Assembly (NCBI RefSeq): GCF_002751875.1
Contig: NZ_NMZM01000003.1
Coordinates: 186,001-250,000 of the forward strand
Source of the DNA: Oceaniglobus indicus
GTDB taxonomy: Bacteria; Pseudomonadota; Alphaproteobacteria; Rhodobacterales; Rhodobacteraceae
Direction of reading: 5' to 3'
Length of the DNA stretch: 64,000 bases
Shown: positions 37,935-48,200 of the stretch, in pieces
Position numbering within the stretch: the first letter of the stretch is position 1
How the letters are laid out: every line of letters begins with the position of its first letter
Made by a program: the position numbers and the translations under genes
The notes under the pieces: generated by a model
What the model saw: the letters and a program-made list of their open reading frames with translations, nothing else
Database searches by the model: none
What the model was told of the DNA's origin: nothing

Positions 37935-39149
37935 ATGCAGAAGATCCCGCTTCCCGAACGTCCCGACTGGCGCGCCAAGGCCGAAGAGGTCGGGTTCACC
38001 TTCGCCGACATGCACGGCGAACCCTATTGGGACGAAAGCACCGCCTATCGCTTTACCCTGGCCGAGGTCGAGAACGACATCGAGGATCCGGCGACCGAGC
38101 TGCACGGAATGTGCCGCGCGGCGGTGGCCGACATCGTGCAAAGCCAGGAGTTGATGGAAAAGCTGGGCATCCCCGAGCCGCACCGCGACATGATCGCGGC
38201 CTCCTGGGAGGCGGGCGAGCCGGAAATCTATGGCCGGTTCGATTTCGCCTATGACGGCACCGGCCCCGCGAAGATGCTGGAATACAACGCCGACACGCCG
38301 ACCTCGCTGTATGAAAGCGCGTCGTTCCAGTGGGCCTGGCTGGAAGATCAGCTCGCCGCCGGCGTACTCGAGGACGGCGACGACCAGTTCAACGGCATCC
38401 ACGAGGCGCTGATCGAACGTTTCCGCGAGACGTTCCGCCCCGGCAGCGATCTTCACTTCACCGCCATGGGCGGCAATCCCGAAGACTATGCCATGGTCGA
38501 GGCCATGGGATGGGCCGCCCGCGAGGCGGGGCTGGGCGCGCACTATTTCGATCTGGAGAAGATGGCGCTCAGCGACGAGGGCCAATTCCTCGACGACGAG
38601 GATCGCGTGATCGGAACCCTGTTCAAGCTGTATCCATGGGAGGATCTGCTGCGCGACGATTACGCCCTGCACATCGCCGGGTCCGGCTGCCTGATGATCG
38701 AACCCGCTTGGAAGGCGCTGGTGTCCAACAAGGGGCTGCTGCCGGTGCTCTGGCAGATGTTCCCGGACCACCCCAACCTGCTGCCCGCGTTTTTCGAGGC
38801 GGACGTGGCCGACGGCCTGGGCGGCGCCGCCTGCGACGCCCCCGGTTTCGACGCCGCCCGCGAAACGCTGGCCCGGGGATACGTCACCAAGCCCCTGTTC
38901 TCGCGCGAAGGGGCATCGGTGCGGATCGTCGAAAACGGCGAAGTCACCGAAACCGCCCCCAACACCGACTACGACGCGCACCCGAAAATCGTTCAGGCCT
39001 ATGCGCCGCTGTCGCAATTCGGCGGCTTCCATCCCGTGATCGGCGCGTGGATCGTGGGTGAAGCCTGCGCCGGCATGGGCCTGCGCGAGGATCGCGCGCG
39101 CATCACCCAGGACCTGTCACGGTTCAAACCGCATTTCATCCGAGACTGA
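37935..39149 (+). CDS. Glutathionylspermidine-synthase family ATP-grasp protein (YgiC/YjfC-like)
   Basis: ATP-grasp ligase related to the synthetase half of E. coli Gss. 404 residues. The family segments FDFAYDGTGPAKMLEYNADT, PTSLYESASFQWAW, PAWKALVSNKGLLPVLW, YVTKPLFSREGASVRIVENG and the closing GGFHPVIGAWIVG are seen. The amidase half of true glutathionylspermidine synthase is missing, and related YgiC proteins do not show that activity in E. coli, so the amide product is unknown. ATG 37935 is preferred because GAGG lies seven bases upstream; ATG 37929 is only one base from it. It pairs with the YgiB-type lipoprotein gene downstream. Confidence 0.9.
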   Translation: MQKIPLPERPDWRAKAEEVGFTFADMHGEPYWDESTAYRFTLAEVENDIEDPATELHGMCRAAVADIVQSQELMEKLGIPEPHRDMIAASWEAGEPEIYGRFDFAYDGTGPAKMLEYNADTPTSLYESASFQWAWLEDQLAAGVLEDGDDQFNGIHEALIERFRETFRPGSDLHFTAMGGNPEDYAMVEAMGWAAREAGLGAHYFDLEKMALSDEGQFLDDEDRVIGTLFKLYPWEDLLRDDYALHIAGSGCLMIEPAWKALVSNKGLLPVLWQMFPDHPNLLPAFFEADVADGLGGAACDAPGFDAARETLARGYVTKPLFSREGASVRIVENGEVTETAPNTDYDAHPKIVQAYAPLSQFGGFHPVIGAWIVGEACAGMGLREDRARITQDLSRFKPHFIRD

Positions 39150-39162
39150 AAGGACACCCGCC

Positions 39163-39738
39163 ATGCGAGCCCGTTCAAGAACCGTCGCCCTCACCATCGT
39201 CGGTGCCGCCGCCTTCGCGCTGGCCGGTTGCCAGGAAGAACAGATCGACGCCCAGGCCTATCCCGACCTTGCCAGTTGCAAGGCGGCGGCGGACGATGGC
39301 GGGTTGCTGGACCGCGCCGCCTGCGACGAAGCCTTCGCCGAGGCCCAGGAGCTGCACGTCGAAACCGCACCCCGTTATGACAGCGTGGCCGTGTGCGAGG
39401 AACAGCACGGCAAGGGCAACTGTGGCTCGGAAGCCGAACAGGTGTCGAACGGCGGATCGGGCAGCATCTTCATGCCCCTGCTCGCGGGTTATCTGATCGG
39501 CAACATGATCGGCGGGCGTGGCGGCATGGCTGGATCGCAGCCGATGTATCGCACCGCCGACGGCAAGTTCTCGACCCCATCCGGCGCGTCGAGCTATTCG
39601 GGCAACCAGGGCAAGGCGAAACTGGCACCTTCCAGCTTTGCCAAGCCGGCCACGACCATGGGCAAGGCGCCGATGACCCGCGCCACCGCGGCATCGCGGG
39701 GCGGCTTTGGCAAGTCAGGCACCCGCGCCGGCGGCTGA
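39163..39738 (+). CDS. DUF1190 lipoprotein (YgiB-like)
   Basis: 191 residues. The lipoprotein signal ends at AFALAGCQEE (lipobox Cys near 22). Four further cysteines are present in the first half (SCKAAAD, AACDEAF, AVCEEQH, GNCGSEAEQ), then a Gly/Ser-rich tail with FMPLLAGYLIGNMIGGRGG and repeated SxAKPATTMGKAP-like stretches. This arrangement matches DUF1190/YgiB, which accompanies YgiC in E. coli next to tolC. The start at 39163 follows AAAGGAC, 14 bp after the ygiC-like gene, so one operon. Function unknown; envelope location is clear. Confidence 0.88.
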   Translation: MRARSRTVALTIVGAAAFALAGCQEEQIDAQAYPDLASCKAAADDGGLLDRAACDEAFAEAQELHVETAPRYDSVAVCEEQHGKGNCGSEAEQVSNGGSGSIFMPLLAGYLIGNMIGGRGGMAGSQPMYRTADGKFSTPSGASSYSGNQGKAKLAPSSFAKPATTMGKAPMTRATAASRGGFGKSGTRAGG

Positions 39739-39806
39739 TCGGCCCCGCGCCGGCCGCAGCGACACCGTTCCACGATCGCCGTTGTGCCTGGCCGTTATTC
39801 CAGGAT

Positions 39807-39886
39807 GCCTCCGGCGGGAGTATTTCGGTCAGTGAGAAATACATGCCCTTGGCTTCTCATTGACGGAAATACTCCCGCGCGGAGCG
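39807..39886. repeat. Inverted pair of the GGGAGTATTT repeat forming a long hairpin (copy B)
   Basis: The left copy (39807-39838) matches the 2865 element almost exactly. A reversed copy follows at 39854-39886. Arms 39814-39838 and 39854-39878 pair over 25 positions with one mismatch and one G-U (in RNA), around a 15-nt loop. It lies between the ygiB-like gene and xthA, where it could end or stabilise the ygiC/ygiB transcript. Confidence 0.75.
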
Positions 39887-39979
39887 CTCTTTTACCTGTC
39901 GGTGGCGCGCCCGGGGTGGCGACTTCGGGCCCGACGCGGCATAGAGCCGACACCGCTGCTTCCATCACGAGGAACCTCC

Positions 39980-40792
39980 ATGTCCTTTACCCTTGCCACC
40001 TGGAACATCAATTCGGTCCGTCTGCGCGAAGGTCTGGTCGCGCGTCTGCTGGAGGAAGAGACGCCGGACATCCTCTGCCTTCAGGAATGCAAGTCGCCGG
40101 TGGACAAGATCCCGGTCGAGCGGTTTCGCGAGCTGGGCTATGCGCACATGATCGCGCGCGGCCAGAAAGGATATAACGGCGTTGCTATCCTGTCGCGTCT
40201 GCCGATCCGCGAGGTATCGGCCTTGGATCACGCCGGATTGGGCCACGCGCGCCACATTGCCGGGCAGTCGGACAACGGTGTGACGATCCACAACTTCTAT
40301 GTGCCCGCCGGTGGCGACAAGCCGGACCGCGAGATCAACCAGAAGTTCGGCCAGAAGCTGGATTACCTGACAGACATGCGCGACGCCTTCCGCGCCGAGG
40401 CCCCCGCACGCGCGATCCTTGTGGGCGATCTGAACATCGCGCCGCGCGAGGACGACGTGTGGGATCACAAGAAGTTGCTGAAGGTGGTCAGCCACACGCC
40501 GATCGAGGTGGAACACCTGGCCGACGCCCAAGAGGCCGGAAAATGGGTCGACGTCACCCGCGCCGACATTCCCGAAGGTCGGCTGTATTCGTGGTGGTCC
40601 TATCGGTCGCCCGACTGGGACGCGGCGGACAAGGGGCGGCGCCTGGATCACGTCTGGGCGACCCCCGATATCGCAAACGCGGCGCACAACAGCCGCGTGC
40701 TGCGGCCGGTGCGCGGCTGGGAACAGCCCAGCGACCACGCGCCGGTCTTCGCCACCTTCGATCTCCAGGCGGACGCGCCGGTGGCCTTGTAA
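39980..40792 (+). CDS. xthA: Exodeoxyribonuclease III
   Basis: AP endonuclease / 3'-5' exonuclease of base-excision repair. 270 residues. The EEP-fold active site is complete: ATWNINSVR, CLQECKS (metal Glu), NGVAILSRLP, NFYVPAGGDKPDRE, VGDLNIAPREDDVW (Asp/Asn pair), RLDHVWAT and the final SDHAPVFATF. GAGGAA precedes the ATG at 39980. The gene lies upstream of cnoX on the same strand with 65 bp between. Confidence 0.96.
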   Translation: MSFTLATWNINSVRLREGLVARLLEEETPDILCLQECKSPVDKIPVERFRELGYAHMIARGQKGYNGVAILSRLPIREVSALDHAGLGHARHIAGQSDNGVTIHNFYVPAGGDKPDREINQKFGQKLDYLTDMRDAFRAEAPARAILVGDLNIAPREDDVWDHKKLLKVVSHTPIEVEHLADAQEAGKWVDVTRADIPEGRLYSWWSYRSPDWDAADKGRRLDHVWATPDIANAAHNSRVLRPVRGWEQPSDHAPVFATFDLQADAPVAL

Positions 40793-40857
40793 CAGCGGGG
40801 TGATTACGCCATTTAAGCTGCAACTTTGCCCTGCATCCACACGAAAAGGACCGGATC

Positions 40858-41775
40858 ATGCTGGAACTTGGACAGACCGCCGCCCCCGCCGCCGCCGACC
40901 TTGTCAAGGACACGACCGAAGCCGGCTTCATGGCCGATGTTGTCGAAGCCAGCCAGGACGTGCCGGTGATCGTCGATTTCTGGGCGCCCTGGTGCGGGCC
41001 TTGCAAGACCCTGGGCCCGATGCTGGAGCAGGCCGTGATCGCCGCCAAGGGGGCGGTGAAGATGGTCAAGGTCAACGTCGACGAGGCCCAGAACATCGCC
41101 GGGCAACTGCGGATTCAATCCATTCCGACCGTCTATGCCTTTTACAAGGGTCAGCCGCTGGACGGGTTCCAGGGCGCGCTGCCGCAGTCCGAGATCGACG
41201 CCTTCGTCAAGAAATGTGTCGATGCGGGGGGTGGCGGCGATGCCGCCGCCGGCCTGGCCGAGGCGCTGGAAGCGGCCGAGGCCATGCTGGCCGAGGGGGC
41301 GGCAACGGACGCGGCCCAGACCTTTGCCGCGATCCTGGGCGAAGATCCGAACAACGCCGGCGCCTACGGCGGCATGGTGCGGGCGCACATCGCGCTCGGC
41401 GATCTGGACCAGGCCGAAGCGATCCTGAACGGCGCCGACGCCTCGATTGCCCATGCCCCCGAACTGGAAGCCGCCCATGCACAGTTGCAACTGGCGCGCC
41501 AGGCGATCGACGCCGGCCCGATCGATGATCTGCGCGCCGCGGTCGAAGCCGATCCCGACAACCATCAGGCGCGGTTCGATCTGGCCAACGCCATGCATGC
41601 GGGGGGCGATGCCGAAGGCGCGGTGCGCGAGCTTCTGGAACTGTTCCGCCGCGACCGCGACTGGAACGATGGCGCCGCCAAGACACAGCTTTTCACGATC
41701 TTCGACGCGCTGCCCCCCAAGGATCCACTGGCGCTGTCGGGCCGGCGCAAACTCTCGTCGATGATCTTCGTCTGA
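40858..41775 (+). CDS. cnoX: CnoX-type thioredoxin co-chaperone (YbbN family)
   Basis: Thioredoxin domain plus TPR-like helices, 305 residues. The thioredoxin part (about 20-125) carries a complete redox motif, FWAPWCGPCKTLGP, with Cys46 and Cys49; the E. coli homologue has lost one cysteine, whereas many alphaproteobacterial versions keep both. The C-terminal half is helical and Ala/Glu-rich with TPR-style repeats (NAGAYGGMVRAHIALGDLDQ, NHQARFDLANAMHAGGD). The family protects proteins from oxidation and hands clients to GroEL or DnaK. AAAGGA lies upstream of the start. It is followed by a LON-domain gene and a Trm112-like gene. Confidence 0.93.
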   Translation: MLELGQTAAPAAADLVKDTTEAGFMADVVEASQDVPVIVDFWAPWCGPCKTLGPMLEQAVIAAKGAVKMVKVNVDEAQNIAGQLRIQSIPTVYAFYKGQPLDGFQGALPQSEIDAFVKKCVDAGGGGDAAAGLAEALEAAEAMLAEGAATDAAQTFAAILGEDPNNAGAYGGMVRAHIALGDLDQAEAILNGADASIAHAPELEAAHAQLQLARQAIDAGPIDDLRAAVEADPDNHQARFDLANAMHAGGDAEGAVRELLELFRRDRDWNDGAAKTQLFTIFDALPPKDPLALSGRRKLSSMIFV

Positions 41776-41814
41776 ACGATTGCCGGGGCCGCACCGCGGT
41801 CTAGATCGTCGGTC

Positions 41815-42459
41815 ATGATGCATTCCAAGGATCTTCCCGGAACCATTCCGGTTTTCCCGCTGCCCGGCGCGCTTTTGCTGCCCCGGGCGCGGTTGCCACT
41901 GCATATTTTCGAGCCGAAATACCTGGCGATGCTGGATGATACGTTGAAAACGGATCACCGGCTGATCGGGATGGTGCAACCGCGCGATGTGCCCGGCTCG
42001 GACGAGACGCGGCTTCATTCCATCGGCTGCGCCGGACGGGTGACGGCGTTCTCGGAAACCGAGGACGGGCGTTACATGATCACGCTGGCCGGCGTCTCGC
42101 GGTTTCGGATCCGTGGCGATGCCAGCGGTTTCGCGCCCTATCGCCGGTGCGACATATCCTGGGACGGGTTCGACCGCGATCTGGGCAGCACCGAACGGGA
42201 TGCCGATTTCGACCGGCATGCCTTCTTGCACCTGCTCAGCCGGTTTTTCGAGGCCGAGGATCTGAAGACCGATTGGGAGTCGCTGAACGAGGCCGAGGAT
42301 GAACTGCTGATCAATTCGCTGTCCATGCTGTGCCCGTTCGAACCCGAGGACAAGCAGGCCCTGCTTGAGGCGCCGTCGCTGACCACCCGGCGCGAAACCC
42401 TTGTGACGTTGATCGAATTTGCCATGCGGGGCGGTGAAAGCAGCGAGATGATGCAATGA
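41815..42459 (+). CDS. LON peptidase substrate-binding-domain protein
   Basis: 214-residue protein made of the N-terminal substrate-recognition fold of Lon without ATPase or protease. Typical features are [20 protein letters not shown] with [12 protein letters not shown], the GMVQPRD strand, [20 protein letters not shown] and GVSRFRI. The C-terminal third is helical. ATG codons at 41815 and 41818 are equivalent starts. The last bases overlap the Trm112-like gene (ATGA). Function of the stand-alone domain is not known. Confidence 0.9.
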   Translation: MMHSKDLPGTIPVFPLPGALLLPRARLPLHIFEPKYLAMLDDTLKTDHRLIGMVQPRDVPGSDETRLHSIGCAGRVTAFSETEDGRYMITLAGVSRFRIRGDASGFAPYRRCDISWDGFDRDLGSTERDADFDRHAFLHLLSRFFEAEDLKTDWESLNEAEDELLINSLSMLCPFEPEDKQALLEAPSLTTRRETLVTLIEFAMRGGESSEMMQ

Positions 42460-42632
42460 ACAATCCGGGTTACGACCGCAAGATGCTGGAATCCCTGGTC
42501 TGCCCTCAGACCCGCGCGCCCCTGTCGTTCGACGCCGAGCGGATGGAGCTGGTATCGAAGGCGGCGAACCTGGCCTATCCGATCCGCAACGGCATTCCGG
42601 TCATGCTGATCGATGAGGCGCGCGCGCTTTAG
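42456..42632 (+). CDS. Trm112 family protein (YcaR-like)
   Basis: 58-residue protein found by direct translation: it opens [20 protein letters not shown] and includes [19 protein letters not shown]. That is the UPF0434/YcaR pattern (a beta-rich fold related to Trm112, the activator of methyltransferases in eukaryotes). Only one cysteine remains, so zinc binding is unlikely. The ATG overlaps the LON-domain stop (ATGA), so the two are translationally coupled. Confidence 0.9.
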   Translation: MNNPGYDRKMLESLVCPQTRAPLSFDAERMELVSKAANLAYPIRNGIPVMLIDEARAL

Positions 42633-42648
42633 GGCCACCGGGGTTGTT

Positions 42649-44706
42649 TCAGCCGCCACCGGTATCGTCGAGCCGTACTTGGCTGCGCGCGGATTTTCCG
42701 GCGGCGTCGATCACCGACAGGGTGATGTACCCAGGTGCGGCGACGTCGATGCGCGTTTCGCGTTCAGTTGACTGCACGGCCACCGGAACACCATCGGCCA
42801 GGATGGTGAACGGCGCGCGCCCGTCGCGCAGCTTGATGGTCAGCTGCCCCTTGTCGATCCGCATCCGCGCGCCGTCAGGCGGAAACGCGATCACCGGGGG
42901 TGGCGATCCTGCCTGGCTGCGGATTTCCGCCGGACCCCGGAACCGGCGCAGCGGCGCGGGCAGATCGGCGGTGCCGGTCATCAGCGTTGCGGGCGGCGGT
43001 GGGGCCAGCGGCGTCAGCGTGGGTGCGATCCGCGCGAAGGTCTGGAACAGCACCGGCGCGGCCAGATCGCCACCGAAGGCCCCCGGCACCGGGGTGCCGT
43101 CGGGCCGTCCCATCCACACCCCCGCGACATGCCGCCCGTCCCAGCCGATCGCCCAGGCATCGCGGTGGCCATAGGAGGTGCCGGTCTTGTAGGCCAATCC
43201 GTTGCGCGGCGCACCCGGCGGCGGCGCAAGGCCCGACAGGATATCTCCGACATGCCACGCCGCCTCGGGCGAGATCACGGCCGCACCGGGCGCCACGGTG
43301 TCCGGCGTCGCGCGCAGATCGACCCGCCGCCCGCCATTGGCCAGCGTCGCGTAAAGCTGCACCATCCCCTCCAGCGTCACACCGGCCCCACCCAGCGCGA
43401 CCGCAAGGCCAGGCCGCCCGCCCGGCACCACCACATCGGTGCCAGCCCGGCGCAGCGCGTCGGTCAGGCGCGCGGGGCCCAGCGCCTCGGTCAGTTTCAC
43501 CACCGGAATGTTCAGCGACATCTGCAAGGCTTCGCGCAACCGGACGGTGCCGCGAAACTGACCGTCGAAATTCTGTGGCGCATAGGGGCCGAAGGCCGTC
43601 GGCACGTCATCGATCAGGGTTTCGGGGTGGGCCAGGCCGCGGTCGAACGCCAGACCATAGACCAGCGGTTTCAGCGTCGATCCCGGCGAGCGCAGGGCGC
43701 GGGTCATATCCACGAAGCCCTGTCGCGGATCGTTGTCGTAATCGGCCGATCCGACCTGTGCCAGAATGTCACCCGTCGTATGGTCCGCCACCATGATCGC
43801 GATGGACAACCGGTCGCCCCGCCCGCGCAGCGCTTGACGGGCGAGGCTTTCCAGCGCGCCCTGAAGCGGGCGCTCCAGCGTCGTGGCGATGACGGGCGCG
43901 CCGGGCGCATCGCCGGTCAACCGGTCGGCCAGATGGGGCGACAACGCGGGAAAGGCGCGCCGCTCGGTCGGGATCGGTTCGCGTTTCGCGGCGATGGCCG
44001 CATCCGGCGACAGCCCCCCTGCCCCGGCCAGCCGGTCCAGCACCCGGTCGCGTGCGCTGCGCGCCATGGCGGGATGGCGGTCGGGGCGGCGGGTTTCGGG
44101 CGATTGCGGCAGCGCGACCAACAGTGCCGCCTGGGCCGGGGTCAGGCGGCGCGGCTCCTTGCCGAACCACGTCAGGGCGGCCGCCCGCACCCCTTCGATG
44201 TTGCCGCCAAAGGGCGCGCGGTTCAGATACAGGGTCAGGATCGCGTCCTTGCCCAACCGCCGCTCCAGCGCCAGCGCGACGCGTAACTGGCGCAGCTTGC
44301 CGCCCCAGGCGCCGGTCGGCCCATCCTCGAGCAGGCGCGCGACCTGCATGGTCAGCGTGGACGCCCCCGAACGCACACCGCCGTGCAGAACCGCATCCGC
44401 ACCGGCTCGCAGGATCGCCCATGGATCGGCCCCGGCATGACGGCGGAACCGCTTGTCCTCATAGGCGATCAGCATGCTCACATAGGTCGGATCGACGGCA
44501 TCCAGCCCGGTCGCCAGACGCCAGCGCCCGTCGCCCACCACATAGGCGCGCAACAGGTCGCCGTGGCGGTCGCGCACCTCGGTCCCTGTCTCGATGGCCA
44601 GTGAGGGCAAATCGGTGCGGTCGATCCAGGCGTCGATCCCGTCACGCGCCGCACCGATGCAGAACAACGCGACGGCCAACGCGAATAGAACCCTCTCAGC
44701 CCGCAT
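42649..44706 (-). CDS. pbpC: Penicillin-binding protein 1C
   Basis: Bifunctional murein synthase of the inner membrane, 685 residues. An N-terminal anchor (FALAVALFCIGAARDGIDAW) is followed by the GT51 transglycosylase domain with AYEDKRFRRHAGADPWAILR, GASTLTMQVARLL and RKLRQL-like KLRQLRVALALERR. The transpeptidase domain has the nucleophile SPGSTLKPL, the SLN motif in QMSLNIPVV and the KTGTS box. The final about 90 residues are the BiPBP_C domain of this class. It starts inside the upstream glycolipid-binding gene (11-bp overlap), downstream of alpha-2-macroglobulin, its usual partner. Confidence 0.95.
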   Translation of the reverse strand: MRAERVLFALAVALFCIGAARDGIDAWIDRTDLPSLAIETGTEVRDRHGDLLRAYVVGDGRWRLATGLDAVDPTYVSMLIAYEDKRFRRHAGADPWAILRAGADAVLHGGVRSGASTLTMQVARLLEDGPTGAWGGKLRQLRVALALERRLGKDAILTLYLNRAPFGGNIEGVRAAALTWFGKEPRRLTPAQAALLVALPQSPETRRPDRHPAMARSARDRVLDRLAGAGGLSPDAAIAAKREPIPTERRAFPALSPHLADRLTGDAPGAPVIATTLERPLQGALESLARQALRGRGDRLSIAIMVADHTTGDILAQVGSADYDNDPRQGFVDMTRALRSPGSTLKPLVYGLAFDRGLAHPETLIDDVPTAFGPYAPQNFDGQFRGTVRLREALQMSLNIPVVKLTEALGPARLTDALRRAGTDVVVPGGRPGLAVALGGAGVTLEGMVQLYATLANGGRRVDLRATPDTVAPGAAVISPEAAWHVGDILSGLAPPPGAPRNGLAYKTGTSYGHRDAWAIGWDGRHVAGVWMGRPDGTPVPGAFGGDLAAPVLFQTFARIAPTLTPLAPPPPATLMTGTADLPAPLRRFRGPAEIRSQAGSPPPVIAFPPDGARMRIDKGQLTIKLRDGRAPFTILADGVPVAVQSTERETRIDVAAPGYITLSVIDAAGKSARSQVRLDDTGGG

Positions 44707-45259
44707 CGACGTCACCCTGCCACCCCTCGGGATAGAGGGTGACGAAGCCCGAGGGGTGCAGTTCCAGCCGCGTCTCGTACCCGGGCGAACGATACAGGAT
44801 ATTACGGTGATCCACCCGCTCGTAACTCTGGCGCAGCACCTCGGCCCGGCCCTCGGGCACGCGCAGCCAGATGGCATCGACCCGGTGTGCCACGCCGTCC
44901 TGCAACCCCAGACGGCGCACCGGCAACAGGTTCGTCGCGGGCGTGAACCCGAGGTCGACGTCGTGGCATCCCGCAGTGTTCGCGACCGGCACATCGTTCA
45001 GCATCCAGCCTTCGGCATCGCGGCACAATCGCCAACCGACCGTTTCGCCTGATACGGTGCCAGTGACATCGGCACTCTGCGACAGCCAGTCACGGTCGCA
45101 GCGCACGACATAGTCCAGCCGTGCATCGCACCCGGGTTGGCGGAACCACGCATGTCCCACCAGCATCCAGCCGTCCGGTTCGGCGATCAGGCGGCAGGTG
45201 TCGCCGCCCGGACGCTCCAGCGCCTCCCAGGTGGCGCGCGCCTTGATGCTGCCCTTCAT
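44696..45259 (-). CDS. Putative glycolipid-binding protein (DUF1089, PA1994-like)
   Basis: 187 residues of a beta-barrel-like fold known from Pseudomonas PA1994. It starts MKGSIKARATWEALERPGGD. Characteristic stretches are GWMLVGHAWFRQPGCDARLD, SGETVGWRLCRDAEGWMLND, VDLGFTPATNLLPVRRLGLQ and AIWLRVPEG with YRSPGYETRLELHPSGFVTL-like strands. No signal peptide, which is odd between two envelope genes. ATGA overlap with the alpha-2-macroglobulin stop and an 11-bp overlap with pbpC place it inside one operon. The glycolipid activity is the family's annotation, not shown here. Confidence 0.85.
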   Translation of the reverse strand: MKGSIKARATWEALERPGGDTCRLIAEPDGWMLVGHAWFRQPGCDARLDYVVRCDRDWLSQSADVTGTVSGETVGWRLCRDAEGWMLNDVPVANTAGCHDVDLGFTPATNLLPVRRLGLQDGVAHRVDAIWLRVPEGRAEVLRQSYERVDHRNILYRSPGYETRLELHPSGFVTLYPEGWQGDVDAG

Positions 45260-48200
45260 TCGCGGACCGTGGCCTGACCCGCGTCGGTGTTGGCGCGATA
45301 GCGTGGCCGATACATGTCCTCGACGCTGGCTGCGGGATGGTGGAACCGTCCCGGCGACACCGCCCGCACGACATAGGCCAGGCGGAACGCCGCATCGCTG
45401 CGCCAGTCCACAGCCGCCATGAAGCGGTCGGTGCGGAATTCGGCGGTTTCCACGTCCTGCAAGGTATCGAGCCAGTCGAACGCCGAGGTGTCGGCGGATT
45501 GCATCAGGTTGGGATTGTCGATCTCGAAGCCGGCGGGCAACGGATCGACCACCAGCAGGCGGGCGCGGGTGTCGGCGAAGGGTTGCACCGTCAGGACGGT
45601 GACCAGACGGGTGCCCGACGCCACATCGTCCAGCGTCACGGGGTTGCCGTCCATGTCCAGATGCGTCCGCTCGATGGCATAGCCGTCGCCGCCCTTGGCC
45701 GGGGGCACCTCGGGCACGCCGAAGGTGGTCAGGGTCAGCGTCGCCGCCCGGTCCGAGGTGTTGGCGATTTCGACCGGCGCGGTGGCCGTATCCGCCTCGA
45801 TCACGCGGATCAGCGGGCCGTCCGGCGCTTCGCCGTTCACCGTCAGCCCGTCGCGCGCCGCATCGCCGATCAGCGCGTTGGCCGCCATCAGCGACCACAT
45901 CGCCTCCTGCGTCGACCGTTCGGGGCCACCCTGCAGGGGGGCGGCCGTGTCGATCAGGGCGTCACGGTCGATGGCATCGCTGCCCGCCTCGACCGCCAGG
46001 GTCAGAACGGCGGCACTGTCGCGCAACCGGGTGCCGTAATCCGCGCGATAGCGGCGGGTCGTGTCCTGCGGCTGCGCCAGCATCCGCCCGGCCTGGGCGA
46101 ACAGCGCGTCGGCCCGCGTCGGATCACCGTAAGCGGCCAGCGCGGCGCCCAGTTGCGCCGCTGCAAGGGGCGTTGCCAGGTCCGCCGCCTTCACATCCGC
46201 ATAATAGCGCAGATCGCCGATCGCCGCCGCGCCCTCGCGCGCCAGAACGTGCAGCGCATAGGCGATGTCTTCGCCGCCATCGTCGAAATCCGGCGCGTAA
46301 TTCACCCTGTTGCGCAGGTTGTCGAGCGCGCTGCGCCAGGCGTTCTGCGGCACCTCGATGCCGCGCGCCCGCGCCCGCGACAGGAAGTCGGTGACATAGG
46401 CATCCAGCCAGAAGTCACCCGACTCCGGGCGCCACAGGCCAAAGCTGCCCGATGGCGTCTGGTTGTCCAGAACGCGGGTTACCGCCTGGGCGATACGTTC
46501 ATCCAGCTGATCGCGGGTGCCAAAGCCCATGGCCCGGGCCACCGACGACAGATACAGCAGCGGCATCGCCCGCGACGTCACCTGTTCGGTGCAGCCATAG
46601 GGGTAACGGTCCAGCGCCTCGAGCAGGCCAGGCGAATTGAACCGCGCCAGTGCACCGGCGGTCAGGGTGGCGGTGCCGGTGCCCGGACGCAGCCCCGCGA
46701 ACACGTCGTGCGAGAAGGTGAAGGTATCGCCCGCCGCCAGGTCGAACCGGCTTGTGGTCTGCACCTCGGGATCGTTGGCGCGCACCGGCAAGGTGAACCT
46801 GCGCGTCAGATCGGAACCGTCGGGCGTGGTCAGGGTCAGCTCGACCGTGTAATCGCCCGCCTCGGATGCGCCAAGCGGCACGCTGAAGGTTTTCGTCTCG
46901 CCCTGCGCCAGATCGAACCGCGCCGGCAGCGCGGCGGTGCCGATGGACAGGCCCGCACCCCCCAGCCGCACGGCAACATCTCCCGTGGGTCCGGTGGCAT
47001 GGGTCACCTCAAGCCGCATCCGCGACTGATCGCCGGGGGCCAGGAACCTGGGCAGGCTGGCGTTGACGACCACCGGGTCGCGCACCAGGACATCCTGTTC
47101 GGCGCTGCCGACCCCGTTTGCGGACCACACCACCGCCATCAGCCGCACCGTGCCGTTGAACGCCGGCAGATCGAAGGTGGTGCGCGCATAGCCGTCGGCG
47201 CCCACGGTCAGGGGGCCGGTGGTGAACGCCAACAGCTTTTCGGTCGGCGGCGGCGATTGCATCCGCATGCCCGCCGCCCCGTCGCCGCCCGAGCGCACGG
47301 CGCCCAGCGCGCCGTTCGTCCCGTCGATCAGCCGTCCGTAAACGTCGCGGATCGCCACGCCCAGCTTGCGCTGGCCGAAATAATAGTCCGCCGGATCCGG
47401 CGTCTCGAACCCGGTCAGGTTCAGGATTCCCACGTCGATGGCCGAAATAACGGCATGGGCGGTGTCGCCCTCGGCCGCGCCGTCGACCTTCAGCGCGACC
47501 TCGAACGGTTGGCGCGGTTTCGCCTCGCCCGGCACGTCGAAGGTCGCCGTCAGCCGCCCTGCCCCCGGATCGACGGCGCCATAGGCCAGCCCCAGCGCCC
47601 GCGACGGAGCGGCCCCCGCCCCATCCGCCGGGCTGAGCACGGTGGCCGTCACATAGGCCCCCGCGCCCCAGTCTTCGGTGACCGGAACGGGGATCACGGT
47701 CTCGCCCGCCTCCACCGCCATGGTTTCGGTCGAGATGACCCGATCCGACATCACGGTGATCCGCGCCATCCCGCCGGTGCGCGGCACGATCCGCAACTGC
47801 GCGGTATCGCCGACGTCATAGCTTTCGCGATCCAGCGACAATTCCAGAACGTCCGGCGTGGCGACGGCATCGCCGGCCGCATACCATCCGGCATCGAACC
47901 CCATGGACGAGGCGACATATTCACCGCCCAGCCGTTCGATGCGCACCTCGTAGCGGCCCCATTCGACGGGGGTGGACACGGTGACGGGATCGGTGCCCAA
48001 GGTCATTTCGCCCGTGGCGATGCGGGTGCGGCGGGTCGTCTCCTCCCATTCCCATTGGCCGTTCAGGGTATACCACTGGTATTCCGTTTCGATCCGGTTA
48101 ACGGTCCAGCGCGCGGGCATCGGCCCGCTGGTGTTGATCGCCACCACCTGAAACGACGCCTCGGTGTTTTCGGACAACGGGCCGTCGAAGGCGGGCTTGA

